Origin: Gemmatimonadota bacterium
GTDB lineage: Bacteria > Gemmatimonadota > Gemmatimonadetes > Gemmatimonadales > Gemmatimonadaceae
Direction of reading: 5' to 3'
Length of the DNA stretch: 44,752 bases
Assembly: GCA_016871855.1 (NCBI GenBank)
Contig: VHBQ01000017.1
Location: 1 to 44,752, forward strand
The stretch's first letter is position 1, and each line of letters begins with the position of its first letter. Of the stretch, positions 41,294-44,752 are shown in pieces. Position numbers and translations under genes: made by a program. Below the pieces are notes generated by a model that searched no databases, had not been told where the DNA came from, and worked only from the letters and a program-made list of their open reading frames with translations.

Positions 41294-41767
41294 ATGCTGA
41301 GAACCCAGCAGACGAACGGCGCCGCGGCACGCGCGCTCGTGCGCAGCGCCACCCCCAGTGACTTGGCCGCCGTGGAGCGTTTGCTCACGGCGAGCGGGCT
41401 TCCGTTGGACGGCGTGCGAGAGGCGCTCAACGATTTCCTGGTCGCGGAGAGCGGCGGCGGGCTCGTGGGCGTCGCGGGGCTCGAGGTCTGCGGCGACCAC
41501 GCTCTGCTCCGCTCGGTGGCCGTCGCGTCCGAATGGCGCTCGCGCGGGCTGGGGCGCGAGCTGGTGACGCGCCTCATCGCTCAAGCCGAGGCGCGCGGCA
41601 TTCACGCGCTGTACCTGCTGACCACGACGGCGGAGAACTACTTCCCGGGGTTTGGCTTCGAGCGCATCACGCGCGACCAGGTACCGGCCGGCGTGCAGAC
41701 CACTGGCGAGTTCCAGGGGGCGTGCCCCGACACGGCGACGGTCATGCGGCGGAGGCTGTCCACCTGA
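41294..41767 (+). CDS. arsN2: Arsenic resistance N-acetyltransferase ArsN2
   Basis: GNAT-family protein of 157 residues. The acetyl-CoA motif A is seen in LLRSVAVASEWRSRGLGREL and the ArsN2-like end in ALYLLTTTAENYFPGFGFER, then TTGEFQGACPDTATVM with a conserved Cys. Relatives encoded with ars genes are thought to act on organoarsenicals or reactive amines; the reaction is not settled. The ATG at 41294 was chosen because GAGGAG precedes it, 16 nt after arsM. A longer frame from 41159 lies inside arsM. Confidence 0.85.
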   Translation: MLRTQQTNGAAARALVRSATPSDLAAVERLLTASGLPLDGVREALNDFLVAESGGGLVGVAGLEVCGDHALLRSVAVASEWRSRGLGRELVTRLIAQAEARGIHALYLLTTTAENYFPGFGFERITRDQVPAGVQTTGEFQGACPDTATVMRRRLST

Positions 41768-41795
41768 CTGCCCCGACAGCGCCGCCTGAGCCGGG

Positions 41796-41984
41796 CTAGT
41801 CGCCGAGCGACCGGATCGTCGTCTCCGCCTCGTGCTGCACCACCAAACGCGGTGGCACGCGGTGCGACAGCGAGACGTGCCCGCCGATGACCACGTCGGT
41901 GCCGTGGTCAATCGCGAAGGACTCACCGATCATCGCGCCAGGGTGGATGTCGATGCCCGTCATCTGGCGGGCGCACTCGACCGC
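41796..41984 (-). pseudogene. Remnant of a serine O-acetyltransferase (CysE/EpsC-like)
   Basis: On the minus strand a short open frame encodes [19 protein letters not shown], then [11 protein letters not shown], typical of the left-handed beta-helix of CysE/EpsC. It runs directly into [11 protein letters not shown], which resembles the far C-terminal loop of the longer EpsC-type proteins (GGNVWLT-SVPP), and ends TTIRSLGD and a stop. The middle hexapeptide coils and the entire N-terminal half are missing. No ribosome site or good start precedes it. The match suggests a loss by recombination between two similar VIG repeats. Confidence 0.6.
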
Positions 41985-42003
41985 GTTCCCGGGCGCGGGG
42001 AGC

Positions 42004-42045
42004 TTGACCGGCGGCGGGGAGATATTATCTTAGTACTAAGACAAT
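42004..42045 (+). promoter_or_regulatory. Pirin promoter with palindromic operator
   Basis: TTGACC and TATCTT are spaced 16 nt. Overlapping the -10 is a perfect 14-bp palindrome TCTTAGTACTAAGA (42028-42041), extending to 22 bp (ATT at 42024, AAT at 42043) with one mismatch. A dimeric repressor bound here would block initiation. Resembles AGTACT-centred sites of HxlR/DUF24 or MarR-type regulators; no such gene is in the window. Confidence 0.65.
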
Positions 42046-42086
42046 AGCGGCGCCCGGCGCCGCGCGTATCACCCAAGGAGCCCCCC

Positions 42087-42989
42087 ATGTCGCTGCGTCC
42101 CGTTGACCGCATCATCACCGCCCGCCCCACGATGGAGGGGGCCGGCGTCCGCCTGCACCGCGCGTTCGGCTTTGGCGACACGGAGACGTTCGATCCGTTT
42201 CTGCTGTTCGACGATTTCCGCGGCGACCGGCCGGCCGACTACGAGGCGGGCTTCCCGTGGCATCCGCACCGCGGGATCGAGACGATCACGTACGTGCTCG
42301 CCGGCACCGTCGAGCACGCCGACTCCCTCGGCAACAAGGGGCTGCTCGGCGCCGGCGACGTGCAGTGGATGACGGCGGGCTCGGGGATCATGCACCACGA
42401 GATGCCGACGGGCGATCCGAGCGGCCGGATGCACGGCTTCCAGCTGTGGGCGAATCTCCCGGCGCACCTGAAGATGACCAAGCCGCGGTATCAGGACATC
42501 CAGGGCAAGGACATTCCCGAGATCACCGATGACGACGGCACCATCGCGCGGGTGATCACCGGCGAGTTCTGGGGGCGGCGCGGCCCGGTGGAGGGGATCG
42601 CCGCCGACCCGAGCTACGTGGACGTGTCGGTGATGCCGAACCGCACCAAGCGCATCAAGATCGACACGCGGCGCAACGCGTTCGCGTACATCTTCGCCGG
42701 CAGCGGCACCTTCAAGGACGCGTCGGCTCCGTTCGGCGTGCTCACCGAGAAGGCCGACGACGTGCTGGTGCGCGAGACCGTCGGCAACCGCTCGCTCGTG
42801 GTGTTCGGCAACGGCGACGAGATCGTCGTGCGCGCGGGCGACGAGGGGATCCGCTTCCTGCTCGTGTCCGGCCAGCCGTTCCAGGAGCCGGTGGCGTGGT
42901 ACGGCCCGATCGTGATGAACACCAAGGACGAGCTGCAGGAAGCGATCACCGACCTGCGGAACGGGACGTTCATCAGGGAGAGCGCGTAG
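42087..42989 (+). CDS. Pirin-family cupin protein
   Basis: Bicupin of 300 residues, close to bacterial pirins (some are quercetin 2,3-dioxygenases). Metal-binding residues of the N-terminal cupin are visible in GFPWHPHRGIETITYVLAGT (two His) and GSGIMHHEMP (a further His, with Glu in the pair). The usual HGFQLWANLPA stretch follows. AAGGAG lies 6 nt before the ATG. Transcription is probably controlled by the palindrome at the promoter. Enzymatic substrate unknown. Confidence 0.92.
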   Translation: MSLRPVDRIITARPTMEGAGVRLHRAFGFGDTETFDPFLLFDDFRGDRPADYEAGFPWHPHRGIETITYVLAGTVEHADSLGNKGLLGAGDVQWMTAGSGIMHHEMPTGDPSGRMHGFQLWANLPAHLKMTKPRYQDIQGKDIPEITDDDGTIARVITGEFWGRRGPVEGIAADPSYVDVSVMPNRTKRIKIDTRRNAFAYIFAGSGTFKDASAPFGVLTEKADDVLVRETVGNRSLVVFGNGDEIVVRAGDEGIRFLLVSGQPFQEPVAWYGPIVMNTKDELQEAITDLRNGTFIRESA

Positions 42990-43015
42990 GGCGGCGCAGC
43001 GTCACGCGCTCCGCG

Positions 43016-44752
43016 CTACGGGTTCACCCACCAGGTGAGCTTGACGATGAACACGTTCTCCGGCTTGAGCGCGATCAGGTCAAGCGCATCAAGATGCGGC
43101 TCGAACACCCCAATGCCGGGCAGGCCGTAGGCCGCCCGGTTGTTCGCACTCCGATCCTGCTGCCAGACGAAGAAGAGCGTGGATCCTGGCCGCCATTCCC
43201 AGCGGAGCACGGCGTTGCCCCGCAGTGAACGGAAGTCGAAGTTCGGGTCCCTCAGCGTGAAGGGCTCCGCCGGTCCAGCGCCGTCCGGGTCGAGCGTGTA
43301 GGTCGCCTCGGCGGCATCGCGTGCCAGCGTTCCGGGGCTCCCCGCCGCGCCAAACGAGGTGAACGAGAACGTCCGCGCCGCGCGCAGGGCCTTGAGCCTC
43401 GTGTAGTCGCCGCTCGTGAGCTGGGGGTTGGCGAACAGCTCGAGCGAGAGCGCCGGCGTGAAGGTGACGTTGAGACGCGTCTCGAGCGTAAGCGACCGCT
43501 GAGTGAGTTCGCCAAAGACATACCGGCGACCGGCCGTGAGCAGCGCCGTGGTGTCCGACACGGAGGAGAGGAACTGCGCCGCGGTGGTGGACACGGACCA
43601 ACTGGGGCCGAGCTGCAAGTCGAGGTTCGGTCCGGGACGCAAGCCGAAACTGACGTTCGTCGAGAAACGGGAATCGCCAGCCCTGCTCTGCGCGCCGCTC
43701 GCCGACAGCCGCGCGGTGTACCGGCGGCGCGAGTCCGAGGAGAGGAAGACGAAGCCAGAGTGGCTTGCGGGCTTCTGGGCCAGCACGCCACCGCGCGTCA
43801 GCCGGTCGTCCAGCGTCTCAAACTCGTAGTTGTAGTTGAAGCCGAAGTTCCAGAAGTTGAGGAACTGGCCGCCGCCGCCGGCGCCCATCGTCGCCGCAAC
43901 GAGCTCCCCGCCGTAGGTCCACGTGGCATCCGGACCGAACCTGAGATTCCACCGGCGCAGGTGCTTGCCGACGCGAACCTGCTCGTAGTTCAGGTTGATG
44001 TCGATCATGGACCGGTCGGCCGACGTCTGGAAGCCCAGGTCGTTCACCTCGTACCCCGGGCTGGTCGTGCTGAGCGATACGTTGCCCCGCCACGTGCCGG
44101 AGCGCTTCCCGACGTCGAGGCGGGCCGCAAACCCCTGCATGGATGTCGCGGCCGAATCGACCTCAACGTGGCCGGCGTCCGGGCGCTGGAAATACCGCGA
44201 CGACTGCCGTTGCGCGGCCACCATCACGAGCGGGTCACCGAAGATGGTGCTGCCGGAGATGGAACCGTTCGCGGACCAGGCTCGATTGGCCCACTCATGT
44301 CGGAAATCCACCCCGCCAACGTAGGCCGACGAGCGCAGCCGAAGCGCGGCCACTGAATCGCTCAGCTGGCGAAGCACCGCTGTGGAGAGGAGGCCAATCC
44401 AAGACTGCCCTTCGCGGAACTCGCGCCGAGCGCGCGCGGCGAAGTAGTTCGTCAGCGGTTCCACTTCCACGCGGCTTTCCTCACCGAATGCCCGCATGAT
44501 GCGCGCGCTCTCGCGCTGCGTCACGGCGTCGAGGACACCGAGCGACCACCCACTGGAGGTGCGCGCCGTCAGCTTGAGCGCGCCAAGGATCGTGGCCGAC
44601 TCTGGAACGTCGGAGTAGTTGGCGTCACTGGGCACGCCCACCTGCGGACTGCGCCCGATCCGCCGAGAGTACACGATACTGGTGAAGCCTCCGCCACCAC
44701 CCATACCGCCACCCCCGCCGCCGCCACCGCCACCGCCACCACCGCCACCGCC
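43016..44752 (-). CDS. DUF5916-like outer-membrane protein, C-terminal part (cut by window edge)
   Basis: Large beta-rich protein; 578 residues are in the window and the start lies beyond the right edge. The frame continues upstream of a Met codon at 44704 through 16 Gly codons. The body shows repeating barrel-like strands (RRWNLRFGPDATWTYGG, NFWNFGFNYNYEFETLDDRL, GLRPGPNLDLQLGPSWSV) and the C-terminal signature VLRWEWRPGSTLFFVWQQDR, common to DUF5916 proteins, with a final EPENVFIVKLTWW-like strand (KPENVFIVKLTWWVNP). Such proteins often follow a carbohydrate-binding-like domain at the N-terminus; that part is not visible. Function unknown. Confidence 0.8.
   Translation of the reverse strand, partial: GGGGGGGGGGGGGGGGMGGGGGFTSIVYSRRIGRSPQVGVPSDANYSDVPESATILGALKLTARTSSGWSLGVLDAVTQRESARIMRAFGEESRVEVEPLTNYFAARARREFREGQSWIGLLSTAVLRQLSDSVAALRLRSSAYVGGVDFRHEWANRAWSANGSISGSTIFGDPLVMVAAQRQSSRYFQRPDAGHVEVDSAATSMQGFAARLDVGKRSGTWRGNVSLSTTSPGYEVNDLGFQTSADRSMIDINLNYEQVRVGKHLRRWNLRFGPDATWTYGGELVAATMGAGGGGQFLNFWNFGFNYNYEFETLDDRLTRGGVLAQKPASHSGFVFLSSDSRRRYTARLSASGAQSRAGDSRFSTNVSFGLRPGPNLDLQLGPSWSVSTTAAQFLSSVSDTTALLTAGRRYVFGELTQRSLTLETRLNVTFTPALSLELFANPQLTSGDYTRLKALRAARTFSFTSFGAAGSPGTLARDAAEATYTLDPDGAGPAEPFTLRDPNFDFRSLRGNAVLRWEWRPGSTLFFVWQQDRSANNRAAYGLPGIGVFEPHLDALDLIALKPENVFIVKLTWWVNP

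Noticed and set aside
1..44752. tRNA, rRNA, CRISPR arrays, riboswitches, complete insertion sequences and phage genes.
   Set aside because: None were recognised by eye on either strand; this is not a computed search.

Overview
The window looks like one continuous piece of chromosome from a very GC-rich, Gram-negative-type bacterium. TonB-dependent receptors, secreted M28 and DUF5117-type metallopeptidases, a DUF5916-type outer-membrane protein, type IV pili and signal peptides ending in A-Q or A-x-A together resemble Gemmatimonadota. This is inference from gene content; no rRNA or other phylogenetic marker is present. No tRNA, rRNA, CRISPR array, integrase or complete insertion sequence was seen. 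Most genes are packed head to tail with 1-4 nt ATGA, GTGA or TGATG overlaps, and these overlaps decide many start codons.

Layout. (1) 1-15384, all minus strand: a type IV pilus region. In transcription order it has pilS-pilR fused by overlaps to four membrane glycosylation-type genes (two tandem GT-C paralogues, a GT2 polyprenyl-phosphate glycosyltransferase, a TMTC-like GT-C/TPR protein). Then come the major pilin gene with a clear sigma-54 promoter, three minor pilin genes, and pilMNOPQ, with pilQ cut by the window edge. (2) 15521-23504: housekeeping and envelope genes: arfB-sulP, an outer-membrane barrel, a large zinc protease, a LolA-like protein, a lipoprotein, an Hsp15-type S4 protein, a 52-residue membrane peptide and infA. 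(3) 23668-30365, plus strand: M20 amidohydrolase, pnuC, a kinase-only nadR, a 7-TM histidine kinase, a NarL-type regulator and a TonB receptor, apparently one transcription unit around nicotinamide riboside uptake. (4) 30540-37434: two M28 peptidases, a copZ-copA-csoR copper operon with a CsoR/FrmR-like operator and an unusual repeat-rich leader, and an aldo/keto reductase. (5) 37624-42989: a second TonB receptor, an arsR-arsM-arsN2 arsenic cassette without an efflux pump, a decayed serine acetyltransferase remnant, and a pirin gene behind a near-perfect palindrome. (6) 43016-44752: a DUF5916-like protein cut by the edge, with a long poly-glycine run.

Strongest leads. First, a pilus regulator translationally coupled to a bacterial dolichol-phosphate-mannose-like O-glycosylation module, next to a Ser/Thr-rich pilin that the regulator probably controls through sigma-54. 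Second, a two-component system embedded in an NAD-precursor uptake operon. Third, a copper-operon leader whose 5' arm can pair with either of two tandem repeat copies. Functions come from recognised motifs and context; nothing was searched or computed.
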